A DNA stretch of 64,000 nucleotides from Reyranella sp. CPCC 100927 (GTDB lineage Bacteria; Pseudomonadota; Alphaproteobacteria; Reyranellales; Reyranellaceae). The DNA lies in assembly GCF_007859315.1 (NCBI RefSeq), contig NZ_VOHA01000027.1, positions 28,456-92,455 of the forward strand, in the 5' to 3' direction. Position numbers and translations under genes: made by a program. Within the stretch, counting starts at the first letter, position 1; each line of letters opens with the position of its first letter. Below the pieces are notes generated by a model that was not told the origin of the DNA, ran no database searches, and saw only the letters and a list, made by a program, of their open reading frames with translations. Positions 8,705-16,898 of this stretch are shown in pieces.

Positions 8705-9258
8705 TGGCACGCCGTCCGATCAGCTTCACCCGCCGGACCATCAGGCTCTTTACCCGCATCGGCCTGGTGGTGGCGCTGGTGGCGTGGCCGCTGGTCTGGG
8801 CAACGTCGCACTATCTCTTCGTGACCCGCACGGCGGCGCTGGAGCGCATGCGCGGTGAAGGGGTCGTTATCGATGCCACGCCGATCGCTTTGACGGGCGC
8901 GTTGGACTGGCAGAAGCGCAGCTATCACTACGACATCACCTATCGTTTCACGGATGCGCAGAACCGCATGGTGACGGGGCGCGACGGCGTGACCGTGTCG
9001 CCCAACAGCGCCGCGCGCGCGGCGTTCGAAGCGTTGCGCGATCCGACCGGTCCGGCCGGCTTCCGTTCCGATGCCCGCGTGCCGGTGATGTACCTGCCGG
9101 CCGATCCGACAGTGAACGGTCTCAAATTGCGGTTTGATATCGCCCGCGTACCGGACGGTTCGTGGGGTTTCATGGCCGGTTTCGCCGCCACGGTCGTTGT
9201 CGCCGGCCTGGTCATCGGCATCGGGACGCTGATGGAGAAGCGCTTTCGGCCGGAATGA
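8704..9258 (+). CDS. DUF3592-like membrane protein
   Basis: The product has 184 residues and starts at the ATG overlapping the LanC-like stop (TGATG). There is one N-terminal membrane helix (about 15-40) and one C-terminal helix (about 150-175). The middle region has the DUF3592 pattern, a beta-rich domain with RVPVMYLPADPTVNGL near residue 120. The role is unknown; proteins of this type are often paired with enzymes or transporters in the envelope. Coupling suggests that it is co-expressed with the LanC-like protein. Confidence 0.7.
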   Translation: MARRPISFTRRTIRLFTRIGLVVALVAWPLVWATSHYLFVTRTAALERMRGEGVVIDATPIALTGALDWQKRSYHYDITYRFTDAQNRMVTGRDGVTVSPNSAARAAFEALRDPTGPAGFRSDARVPVMYLPADPTVNGLKLRFDIARVPDGSWGFMAGFAATVVVAGLVIGIGTLMEKRFRPE

Positions 9259-9502
9259 CGCGACATCGTCGATACTGATGGGTTTGTCGACAATGGCATC
9301 ACGCCCGGCATTCGCGACGCGCTCGACACATGACGGCTGCCGTGCTGATGCGGCTTGACATTGCGCCGCGATAGAGTCCGTCCTGACGCCGGGTACGAAA
9401 ATTTCTTCGGGATCGCTCTTGATCGAAACGCGCCTGCACGTCCTAATTGCGTCCAACCATAAGCGCGGTTGTACTGCGCGGGAAACGGCCAGGGGACGAG
9501 GC

Positions 9503-10006
9503 ATGGACACCCAGGCGGATCGCGGGACTGCCGCGCACCGGTCAGGTCGCAACGATCGACGCGTGACTCTGCCTCCTGTCGATCCGGGTGAACAGCGCTA
9601 TCGTGTTGAACGACAGATCGGCTATCTGCTGCGACGCGCGCATCAGCGGGCGTCGGCGATCTTCCAGGAACAGATCGGCGATCCCAACGTCACGCCGACG
9701 CAGTTCTCCAGCCTCGTGAAGCTGCATGAAGATGGCGAGGTCTCGCAGAATCAGCTCGGCCGTCTGGTCGGCATGGACAAGGCCACGACGCAGGGCGTGA
9801 TCCGGCGCCTGAAGGCCCGCAACCTGGTGTCGGCGCGCGCCGACCCGGGCGATGCGCGTCGCACGCTGCTGCGGCTCACCGGCGAAGGCGACCGGCTGGT
9901 GCAACGCCTGATGACCGCGGGTCCCCGCGTCACCACCGAAACGCTCAAGCCGCTCAATCCGGACGAACAGCGCCAACTCGTCACCTTGTTGGCCCGCATC
10001 GCCTGA
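9503..10006 (+). CDS. MarR family transcriptional regulator
   Basis: The 167-residue product uses the ATG at 9503, preceded by a purine-rich AGGGGACGAGG; a TTG at 9419 is an unlikely longer start. The winged helix-turn-helix spans about 60-125 (VTPTQFSSLVKLHEDGEVSQ, then GMDKATTQGVIRRLKARN and a wing ending DARRTLLRLT). MarR dimers bind palindromes and release them on binding an aromatic ligand. It sits 135 bp before molybdenum hydroxylase genes, and a palindrome lies in that gap, so it is the first candidate for their regulator. In Pseudomonas the MarR protein NicR controls nicotinate catabolism, a useful precedent only. Confidence 0.85.
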   Translation: MDTQADRGTAAHRSGRNDRRVTLPPVDPGEQRYRVERQIGYLLRRAHQRASAIFQEQIGDPNVTPTQFSSLVKLHEDGEVSQNQLGRLVGMDKATTQGVIRRLKARNLVSARADPGDARRTLLRLTGEGDRLVQRLMTAGPRVTTETLKPLNPDEQRQLVTLLARIA

Positions 10007-10016
10007 CGCCCGTGTC

Positions 10017-10037
10017 CCTTCCCGCTTGCGGGGAAGG
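10017..10037. terminator. short GC hairpin after the MarR gene
   Basis: CCTTCCCGC and GCGGGGAAGG flank a short loop 11 nt after the MarR stop, with one bulged G. There is no T-run. It may be a shortened family C repeat and could act as a weak terminator separating the regulator from the hydroxylase operon. Confidence 0.4.
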
Positions 10038-10100
10038 TACAGGTGGAGCGAGCTCATCATCGATCTTTCCAGCGCCGCCGGAGCGTTCTACAATCCGCCT

Positions 10101-10120
10101 ATCGTTCGCTTACGAACGAT
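10101..10120. promoter_or_regulatory. palindromic operator, copy 1 (hydroxylase operon)
   Basis: ATCGTTCG-CTTA-CGAACGAT is a perfect inverted repeat with 8-bp arms and a 4-bp spacer, centred 31 bp upstream of the hydroxylase FAD-subunit start. A 19-of-20 match is found at 56737-56756 before the Liv-type transporter operon. The size and symmetry suit a MarR-type dimer. Its closeness to the start codon suggests repression by blocking transcription initiation. Confidence 0.7.
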
Positions 10121-10140
10121 CTCCGCGGACGCCACGCACC

Positions 10141-10998
10141 ATGGGTCTATATCTGCGTCCCCGCACCATCGAGGAAGCCGTCGCGGCGTTGGCCGCGCAC
10201 GAACTGACGGTGCTGGCCGGCGGCACCGATTTCTATCCCGCACGGGTCGGTCGCGCGCTCGACGATGATGTGCTCGACGTCACCGCGATCGACGGCCTGC
10301 GCGGCATCACGGTGGCTGGCGAGCACTGGCGCATCGGGGCCGCAACCACATGGCGCGACATCATCGATGCCGACCTGCCGCCGCTGTTCGATGGTTTGAA
10401 GCTGGCGGCGCGCGAAGTCGGCGGCGCCCAGATTCAGAATACCGGCACGATTGCCGGCAATCTGTGTAACGCATCGCCGGCGGCCGATGGCGCGCCGGTG
10501 CTGCTGACGCTCGATGCCGCCGTGGTGCTGCAACGTGCCGGTGCCAGTCGTACGGTGCCTGTGGGCGACTTCATCCGCGGCAACCGACGCACGGCACTGC
10601 AGGCCGGCGAGATCATGACGGCGATCACCGTGCCGCAACGCACCACGCGGATCGCCAGCCATTTCCTGAAGCTGGGGGCGCGCCGCTATCTGGTGATTTC
10701 CATTGCCATGGCGGCCGGCGCGATTGAGGTCGATGACGCGGGCCGGATCACCGCGGCACGCCTGGCGATTGGTGCCTGCTCCGAAGTGGCGCGGCGTCTG
10801 CCTGATCTGGAGCAGGCGCTGATCGGCCTGTCGATAGACAGCGCACTCGCACAGCGGGTGCGTGCCGCGCATTTCGCGCCGCTGGCGCCGGTCGATGATG
10901 TGCGCGGCAGTGCCGGATACCGGATCGACGCGGCCGAGACGCTGACCCGGCGCCTGCTGTCAGTCCTGGCTGGGAGAATCACAGGGGCACCGGCATGA
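10141..10998 (+). CDS. molybdenum hydroxylase FAD-binding subunit (CoxM/XdhB-like)
   Basis: The 285-residue product has the two FAD-binding signatures of the medium subunit of xanthine-dehydrogenase-family enzymes: TVLAGGTDFYPARVG (about 19-33) and NTGTIAGNLCNASPAADGAP (about 100-119). The C-terminal CO_deh_flav_C domain follows (about 180-280). The subunit passes electrons from the FeS clusters to NAD or another acceptor. The ATG at 10141 agrees with family starts. It overlaps the next gene by 4 bp (ATGA), so the subunits are co-translated. The substrate is not fixed by this subunit; the neighbours suggest an N-heteroaromatic such as nicotinate. Confidence 0.85.
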   Translation: MGLYLRPRTIEEAVAALAAHELTVLAGGTDFYPARVGRALDDDVLDVTAIDGLRGITVAGEHWRIGAATTWRDIIDADLPPLFDGLKLAAREVGGAQIQNTGTIAGNLCNASPAADGAPVLLTLDAAVVLQRAGASRTVPVGDFIRGNRRTALQAGEIMTAITVPQRTTRIASHFLKLGARRYLVISIAMAAGAIEVDDAGRITAARLAIGACSEVARRLPDLEQALIGLSIDSALAQRVRAAHFAPLAPVDDVRGSAGYRIDAAETLTRRLLSVLAGRITGAPA

Positions 10999-13772
10999 CG
11001 CCGCCTGACGCGCGCGAGACCATCGAGCAGGCCGTGTGTTTCACGGTCAACGGCAAGCCCGTCGCGGTGGCGGCGTTCGCCCTCAAGCGTCTGGCCCAGG
11101 TGTTGCGCGACGATCTCGGCCTGACCGGCACCAAGATTGGTTGCGATGCCGGCGACTGTGGCGCCTGCACGGTGCTGCTGGACGGTCAACAGGTCTGCGC
11201 CTGCCTGACGCCGCTGGCGCAGGCCGAGGGCCGTGCCGTCGAGACGGTCGAGGGACTGGCGGCGCGGGATGGAACGCTGTCGCGTTTGCAGCAGGCATTC
11301 CTCACCTATGGCGCTGCGCAGTGCGGCATCTGTACGCCGGGCATGCTGATGTCTGCTGTCGATCTGCTGCGGCGGCAAGAATCCCCGTCGCGCCAGCAGG
11401 TGCTGGATGCCGTCGGCGGCACGCTGTGCCGCTGCACCGGCTACCAGAAGATCGTCGATGCGGTGCTGTCCGTCGCACAGGCGCCGGCCATGCCGTCGCC
11501 GCCGGGCGTCGGCGAAGTGATCGGTGCGCGCGTCGAGCGCGTCGATGGCCGGCCGCGGGTTGTGGGCACCGCTTCGTACGGCGCCGACGCGGTTCCCGCC
11601 GACGCGCTGTGGCTGCGTGTCGTGCGCTCGCCGCACGCCCATGCCCGCTTCGTGCTGGGCGATCTCGATCGCGTGCGACAGGCGCATCCCGGGCTGGTGC
11701 GCATCCTGGTGGCGCGTGACGTGCCCTTCAACGGCTTCGGCATCTATCCCGACATCAAGGACCAGCCGGTGCTGGCCGACGGGCTGGTGCGCTACCGTGG
11801 CGAAGCGGTATTGGCGCTGGTGGGATCGCGCACCGCCGTTTTGGGGCTGCGCGACGACGCCTTGCCGATCGCCTGGACACCGCTGGCACCGATCGCCGAC
11901 ATCGACGCCGCGCGGGCGGTCGATGCCGGCCGCGTGCAGGCCGACAAGCCGGGCAACCTGCTGATCGATGGCGGCGTGCGTTGCGGCGATGCCGCGGCGG
12001 CGTGGGCGCAGGCGGCAGCAGTGGCCAACGTGGCGGTCGAAACGCCGTTCGTCGAGCATGCCTATATCGAGCCCGAAGCCGGCTGGGCGCGGCGCACCGG
12101 CGATCGATTGGAAATCCACGTCACGACCCAGACGCCCTACATGGACCGCGACGAGGTGGCGAGCGTCATGCGCCTGAAGCCGACGCAGGTGCGGATCGTA
12201 CCGGCGGCTTGCGGCGGCGGCTTCGGCGGCAAGCTCGACCAGTCGGTGCAGCCGTTGGTGGCGCTGGCGGCGTGGCTGCTCGATCGACCGGTGGCGTGCG
12301 TCTACACGCGGCCCGAAAGCATGGCCGCGACCACCAAACGCCATCCGGCCCGCGTGCGTGCCCGCTTTGCCGCCACCGCCGATGGCCGGCTTTGCGCCTG
12401 CGATGTGGATGCGGCCTTCGATACCGGCGCCTATGCGTCGTGGGGACCCACCGTCGCCAATCGCGTACCCGTGCACGCCACGGGACCGTACCGGGTGCCC
12501 AACGTGCGCACCTGGGGTGCCGCCATCTTCACCAACAATCCCCCGGCGGGGGCGTTTCGCGGCTTCGGTGTGCCGCAGGCGGCGATCGCGCATGAAGCGG
12601 CCATGGACAGCTTGGCCGACCAGCTCGGCATCGATCGCCTCGAGTTCCGGCATCGCAACGCCCTGCGGGTCGGTGATGCCACCGCCACTGGCCAGGTCCT
12701 GACGCATTCCGCCGGGCTTGCCGCCTGTCTGGACGCGCTGCGGCCGCACTGGAACCGGGCACGGGCGGATGTGGCGGCATTCAATGATGAGGCGCGGTCG
12801 CATGACCGGCCGCACCGTCGCGGCGTCGGCGTCGGCTGCATGTGGTACGGCATCGGCAACACGTCGATGTCCAACCCGTCGATCATGCGGGTCGGCCTGT
12901 CGCGCGCTGGCGTGCTGACGCTCTACAGCGGTGCCGTCGATATCGGGCAGGGCAGCAACACCATCATGACCCAGATCGCGGCTGATGCCGTGGGCCTGCC
13001 GCTGGCGCAGTTCGCCTTGGTCGCCGGCGATACCGATCTTACGGCCGACGCCGGCAAGACCTCGGCGTCACGCCAGACGTTCGTGTCGGGCAAAGCCGCC
13101 GAACTGGCCGGTGCCGATCTGCGCCGACACATCCTGCGCCTGGCCAATGCCGGCGCCGCGGCGACGCTGACGCTCGATGGCGCCGTTCTCTGCGTGTCGG
13201 ACCGCGACAGCGTGCGCCGTATCGATCTTGCCGAACTGCCGCTCGTGTCCGGCGACGACGTGCTGGTTGGCGAGGGCACGTTCGATCCGCCGACAACGCC
13301 GCTGGACGCCGACGGGCAGGGCATTCCCTACGCCAGCTACGCCTTCGCCGCCCAGATGGCGGAAGTCGAGGTCGATCTCGAGCTGGGCACCACGAAGGTG
13401 CTGCGCATGGTCGCTGCCCACGATGTCGGCCGCGCCATCAACCCCATGCAGGTCGAAGGACAGATCGAGGGCGGTATCGCGCAGGGCCTTGGGTTGGCGC
13501 TGATGGAGGAATACCTGCCGGGACGCACCGAAAACCTGCACGACTACCTGATCCCGACGGTGGGCGACATGCCGGCCATCGAGGTCATCCTGGTCGAGGA
13601 TCGCGATCCGCTGGGACCGTCGGGCGCCAAGGGCGTCGGCGAGCCCGGCCTGGTGCCGACGGCGCCGGCGATCCTGGGCGCCATCGATCATGCCACCGGC
13701 GTGCGGATGACGCGTGTCCCCGTGCTGCCGCACCGGCTACGAGCGGCCCTGAAGGCGAAGGAACGGCGATGA
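10995..13772 (+). CDS. fused 2Fe-2S and molybdopterin subunit of a molybdenum hydroxylase
   Basis: The 925-residue product joins two parts. Residues 1-165 hold two [2Fe-2S] clusters: CDAGDCGACTVLLDGQQVC, and CGICTPGM with CRCTGYQK. The rest is the molybdenum cofactor subunit, with GGGFGGK (about 405), AFRGFG (about 519) and GAKGVGEPG (about 877-885), the last carrying the catalytic Glu. This order resembles the Desulfovibrio aldehyde oxidoreductase Mop (about 907 residues) but here a separate FAD subunit exists. Reaction class: hydroxylation of an aromatic N-heterocycle or aldehyde with water as oxygen source. The 6-hydroxynicotinate-reductase-like gene downstream favours a nicotinate-type substrate. 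Confidence 0.85.
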   Translation: MTPPDARETIEQAVCFTVNGKPVAVAAFALKRLAQVLRDDLGLTGTKIGCDAGDCGACTVLLDGQQVCACLTPLAQAEGRAVETVEGLAARDGTLSRLQQAFLTYGAAQCGICTPGMLMSAVDLLRRQESPSRQQVLDAVGGTLCRCTGYQKIVDAVLSVAQAPAMPSPPGVGEVIGARVERVDGRPRVVGTASYGADAVPADALWLRVVRSPHAHARFVLGDLDRVRQAHPGLVRILVARDVPFNGFGIYPDIKDQPVLADGLVRYRGEAVLALVGSRTAVLGLRDDALPIAWTPLAPIADIDAARAVDAGRVQADKPGNLLIDGGVRCGDAAAAWAQAAAVANVAVETPFVEHAYIEPEAGWARRTGDRLEIHVTTQTPYMDRDEVASVMRLKPTQVRIVPAACGGGFGGKLDQSVQPLVALAAWLLDRPVACVYTRPESMAATTKRHPARVRARFAATADGRLCACDVDAAFDTGAYASWGPTVANRVPVHATGPYRVPNVRTWGAAIFTNNPPAGAFRGFGVPQAAIAHEAAMDSLADQLGIDRLEFRHRNALRVGDATATGQVLTHSAGLAACLDALRPHWNRARADVAAFNDEARSHDRPHRRGVGVGCMWYGIGNTSMSNPSIMRVGLSRAGVLTLYSGAVDIGQGSNTIMTQIAADAVGLPLAQFALVAGDTDLTADAGKTSASRQTFVSGKAAELAGADLRRHILRLANAGAAATLTLDGAVLCVSDRDSVRRIDLAELPLVSGDDVLVGEGTFDPPTTPLDADGQGIPYASYAFAAQMAEVEVDLELGTTKVLRMVAAHDVGRAINPMQVEGQIEGGIAQGLGLALMEEYLPGRTENLHDYLIPTVGDMPAIEVILVEDRDPLGPSGAKGVGEPGLVPTAPAILGAIDHATGVRMTRVPVLPHRLRAALKAKERR

Positions 13773-13776
13773 GCTC

Positions 13777-13905
13777 TGTCATGTCGAGCGTAGCGAGACA
13801 TCGAGGAATGACGCCTGTCATCCCGAGCGCAGCGAGGGATCTTTCGATGCAGGTGTACCCGTGCGTCATGTTTATAAGATCCCTCGCTACGCTCGGGATG
13901 ACAGG
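13777..13905. repeat. family A hairpin repeats, copy 2 (two units)
   Basis: A degenerate unit (13777-13813) is followed by a nearly perfect one: CCTGTCATCCCGAGCGCAGC from 13814, whose inverted copy ends at 13905. The arms are about 29 bp with a loop of about 35 nt. It lies between the hydroxylase and reductase-like genes and could form a strong transcript hairpin within the operon. Confidence 0.8.
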
Positions 13906-13919
13906 CCTATGAGGCGGCC

Positions 13920-15374
13920 ATGAGCGATGACATCACGCTCTCCAGCGCCGAGGTCGATGCCGGTATCGTGCGTTGCGATGCCTGCCCGGTGCTGTGCCGC
14001 ATCCGGCCCGGCAAGTCCGGCGCCTGCGATCGCTACGCCAATGAGGCCGGCACCTTGGTCCGCGTCGATCCGCTGGTGTTGCTGGAACGCAGCGAGGCAC
14101 CGCGGGTGCCGTTCGCGCAGGGCGACGAGGCGTGGGATGGCACGCTGGGCCGCGGTGCGTTCGTCACCGGCATCGGTGCCACGACCACCTATCCCGACTA
14201 CAAGCCGGCGCCGTTCATCGTGTCGAGCCGGGTCGACAATATCGACATGGTCACGGTGGTGACCGAAGGCATCTTCAGCTACTGCGGCGTGAAGGTGAAG
14301 ATCGACACCGACCGCTTCCTCGGGCCCGAGCAGGCGGCGGTGCGCCTGAACGGCGAGCAGGTCGGCCATGTCACCACCGCCGAGTACGGCTCGCAGATGC
14401 TGTCGCTGGGCGGCGTGCGCCACCTCACCGGCGGCAGCAAGAAGGAGGGCGTCGCCACCTGCGATGCGCTGCTGGCGCTGTGCAATCGCGCGCCGGTGGC
14501 GCTCACCATCGACCAGGGTGCGACGGTGGTCGTGCAGGCCGGCCAGGCACCCGTGGTCAACGACGCGCGCGAGGAACGCATGCGCGTGGGCTGCGGCTCG
14601 GCGACCATCGGCATGTTCGCGCCGCAGTGGCATGGCCATGTCGACGAGGTGATCGTGGTCGATGACCACATCACCGGCGTGCTCAGCGAGCACCAGGGCG
14701 GCCGCTTCCTGGACATGAAACCGGCCGGTATCCGCGTGCGCGGCCGCAAGTCGACGCCGGGTCGCTACTTCCAGGTCGCTGAACCGGGCCTGGGCTGGGG
14801 CGGCACCGACGTGAAGGAACCGCTGGAGATCATCGACAAGATTGATCCCAGGACGGCGTGGCCCGGCCTGAAGCTGCTGATGGTGTCGACCACCGGCGAG
14901 CATGCCGCGTGGTATGTGCTGGACGACGCGCTCAAGCCGGTCGCGGCCGAGATGCCGGCGCCGGTGCGCAAGGTGGTCGAACGCATCGCCGAGAACTGCG
15001 AGCCCGCGCTGTGCACCGTGATGTTCATGGCCGGTGCCGGCGGCTCGCTGCGCGCCGGCGTCACCGAGAACCCGGTGCGGCTGACGCGCTCGGTGAAGGA
15101 CACGCTGACCCGCGTCACCTGCGGTGGTGCGCCGGCCTATATCTGGCCCGGCGGCGGCATCACGCTGATGGTCGACGTCATGCGCATGCCGGAGAAGTCC
15201 TTCGGTTACGTGCCGACGCCGGCACTGGTGGCGCCGATAGAGTTCACCTTGCGCCGCGACGACTATGTCGCGTTGGGCGGCTACGCCGATCGCGCCGTGG
15301 CGCTGGAGGACGTCCTGAAGTCGGGCAAGCGCGAGACGCGGGCCTGGCCGTTGCCGCCGCCGGCCGGCGGTTGA
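13920..15374 (+). CDS. 6-hydroxynicotinate reductase-like iron-sulfur protein
   Basis: The product has 484 residues. An N-terminal cysteine cluster, C19-x2-C22-x3-C26-x9-C36 (CDACPVLC then GAC), can bind an iron-sulfur centre. The rest is Gly-rich, with EGIFSYCGVKVKID, GGVRHLTGGSKKEGVATC, GCGSATIGMF and GAGGSLRAGVTENPVRLTRS. From memory this matches proteins annotated as 6-hydroxynicotinate reductase, which reduce 6-hydroxynicotinate to 1,4,5,6-tetrahydro-6-oxonicotinate. Proteins of this type are commonly found beside molybdenum hydroxylases and UPF0280 proteins, as here. The exact substrate is inferred, not shown. It is followed by the UPF0280 gene after 7 bp. Confidence 0.65.
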   Translation: MSDDITLSSAEVDAGIVRCDACPVLCRIRPGKSGACDRYANEAGTLVRVDPLVLLERSEAPRVPFAQGDEAWDGTLGRGAFVTGIGATTTYPDYKPAPFIVSSRVDNIDMVTVVTEGIFSYCGVKVKIDTDRFLGPEQAAVRLNGEQVGHVTTAEYGSQMLSLGGVRHLTGGSKKEGVATCDALLALCNRAPVALTIDQGATVVVQAGQAPVVNDAREERMRVGCGSATIGMFAPQWHGHVDEVIVVDDHITGVLSEHQGGRFLDMKPAGIRVRGRKSTPGRYFQVAEPGLGWGGTDVKEPLEIIDKIDPRTAWPGLKLLMVSTTGEHAAWYVLDDALKPVAAEMPAPVRKVVERIAENCEPALCTVMFMAGAGGSLRAGVTENPVRLTRSVKDTLTRVTCGGAPAYIWPGGGITLMVDVMRMPEKSFGYVPTPALVAPIEFTLRRDDYVALGGYADRAVALEDVLKSGKRETRAWPLPPPAGG

Positions 15375-15381
15375 GCGGCGC

Positions 15382-16227
15382 ATGCGGCAGGGCCCGCAGA
15401 TCGTCCGTCTGGCCGATGACCGCCTGCATCTGCAACACGGCCCCATCGACCTGATTATCCAGGCGTGGGGCGCTCCAGCTGAGATCGATGCCGCCTATCG
15501 CCAGGCCATCGCGCGTTTCGACGACGTGCTCGCGACGTTGGTGCGCGAACTCGCGATCCTGCGCACGCCCGTGGGCAACACTGTCCCGGCGCTGACGGGG
15601 CCCGTTGCGCAACGCATGGCCCGGGCGGTGTGGCCGTATCGTGACGTCTACATCACGCCGATGGCCGCGGTGGCCGGCGCCGTCGCTGACGAAATGTTGT
15701 CGGCGATGGTGAAGGACCGCGTGCTCGCCAAGGCCTATGTCAACAACGGCGGCGACATCGCCTTTCATCTGTCGGCCGGCGAGAGCCTGCGCACGGCCGT
15801 GGTGGGCAATGTCGACATGCCGGCGCTGGATGCGATCGCGACCTTGGCTGCCGACATGCCGATCCGCGGTTTGGCGACGTCGGGCTGGCGCGGCCGCTCG
15901 TTCTCGCTGGGGATCGCCGATTCGGCAACGATTCTGGCGCGTTCGGCGGCCGAGGCGGATGCCGGCGCCACCATCGTCGGCAATGCGGTCACGGTCGACC
16001 ATCCCGCTGTCGAGCGCCAGCCGGCATCGTCGCGGCGCGACGATACCGACCTCGGCGATCTGCCGGTGACGACGGCGGTTGGGCCATTGCCGGCGCATGC
16101 CGTCGCGGCGGCGCTCGACGCCGGCGTGGCCGAGGCCTATCGCCTTCAGGCGCGTGGCCTGATCGTTGGTGCAGCGCTCAGCCTGCAGGGCGCCTGGCGG
16201 CTGGTGATGCCGGATGTTTCGCGATAG
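15382..16227 (+). CDS. UPF0280 family protein (ApbE-like fold)
   Basis: The 281-residue product has UPF0280 features: a central segment MAAVAGAVADEMLSAMV (about 94-110) and AYVNNGGDIAFHLS (about 117-130), matching the ApbE-like flavin transferase core (NxGGD). ATSGWRGRSFSLGIADSAT and a late segment GNAVTVDHP are also present. ApbE proteins attach FMN to other proteins; UPF0280 members lack a proven role. The tight spacing after the reductase-like gene suggests that it serves maturation or function of that enzyme, which is inference. It is the last gene of the hydroxylase cluster that fits its theme. Confidence 0.75.
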   Translation: MRQGPQIVRLADDRLHLQHGPIDLIIQAWGAPAEIDAAYRQAIARFDDVLATLVRELAILRTPVGNTVPALTGPVAQRMARAVWPYRDVYITPMAAVAGAVADEMLSAMVKDRVLAKAYVNNGGDIAFHLSAGESLRTAVVGNVDMPALDAIATLAADMPIRGLATSGWRGRSFSLGIADSATILARSAAEADAGATIVGNAVTVDHPAVERQPASSRRDDTDLGDLPVTTAVGPLPAHAVAAALDAGVAEAYRLQARGLIVGAALSLQGAWRLVMPDVSR

Positions 16228-16236
16228 AGATGCGTC

Positions 16237-16776
16237 GTGGATATCGCACCGTTCCGCATCGATCTTGCGTACTCCGATCAGGAACTGCTCGCCTATGAGG
16301 CGGTCGTCCTGCGCCACCAGCAATCACAGGCGGATCGCTACCCGTCGTATTCGTGGGCCGGGATCGCGACCGGCGCGGTCATTGCGATCATCGTTGCGGC
16401 GTTGGCCATGCTGCTGGGCGTCGCGCGTCGCGACGATGGCGGCGTCGTCGCCGGCCTGGTTTTCGTGGGCTTCTATCTCGGGATGTGGACGCCCACGTTC
16501 TGGGCGTGGGTGTTGTCCGCCCGGACCCGGCAGTCGCGCTGGACGGCCTTTCGAACCCGGTGGGCTGGCACAACGATCCGGGTGACCGCGCGTGGACTGC
16601 GCAGCCGCCATACCCGTTCATGGGTCCACTATGCCTGGTCGGCGGTGGAGCGGATCAGCCGCGATAATGATCTGATCATCCTCTGGCTGGAGGCCGAGCC
16701 GCCCTTTGCCATCCCCGCGCGTCTATTGACGCCGGAGCAGATCGATTTCCTGCTGTCGAAGCCGGGACAGCCCTGA
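16237..16776 (+). CDS. YcxB-like membrane protein
   Basis: The 179-residue product has a GTG start at 16237, 9 nt after the UPF0280 stop. Two adjacent membrane helices (about 40-62 and 68-90) are followed by a C-terminal domain with RTRWAGTTIRVTARGLRSR and a HYAWSAVERISRDNDLIILW strand pattern typical of YcxB-like proteins. The function is unknown. It may be transcribed with the hydroxylase cluster but need not belong to the pathway. A family B hairpin repeat follows the gene. Confidence 0.65.
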   Translation: MDIAPFRIDLAYSDQELLAYEAVVLRHQQSQADRYPSYSWAGIATGAVIAIIVAALAMLLGVARRDDGGVVAGLVFVGFYLGMWTPTFWAWVLSARTRQSRWTAFRTRWAGTTIRVTARGLRSRHTRSWVHYAWSAVERISRDNDLIILWLEAEPPFAIPARLLTPEQIDFLLSKPGQP

Positions 16777-16787
16777 GCAAAGCGAAA

Positions 16788-16892
16788 CCCTGGGAGCGCG
16801 GGCGTCTCGCCCGCATCTCAGGCGACCGAGGTCCACGCCCCGTCGTGATGTTCCGAAGTGAAGATGCGGGCGAGACGCCCGCGCTCCCGGGG
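16788..16892. repeat. family B hairpin repeat, copy 1
   Basis: Arms of about 31 bp (left CCCTGGGAGCGCGGGCGTCT, right its complement ending at 16892) flank a loop of about 43 nt. The only mismatch between arms is T versus C, which still allows G-U pairing in RNA. It lies between two convergent genes, where it could serve as a bidirectional terminator. Confidence 0.85.
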
Positions 16893-16898
16893 TCGGGC

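Noticed and set aside
10686..12815. Minus-strand open frame of about 700 codons
   Set aside because: Antisense to the molybdenum hydroxylase genes, whose catalytic motifs are certain; the antisense product has no recognisable motif.
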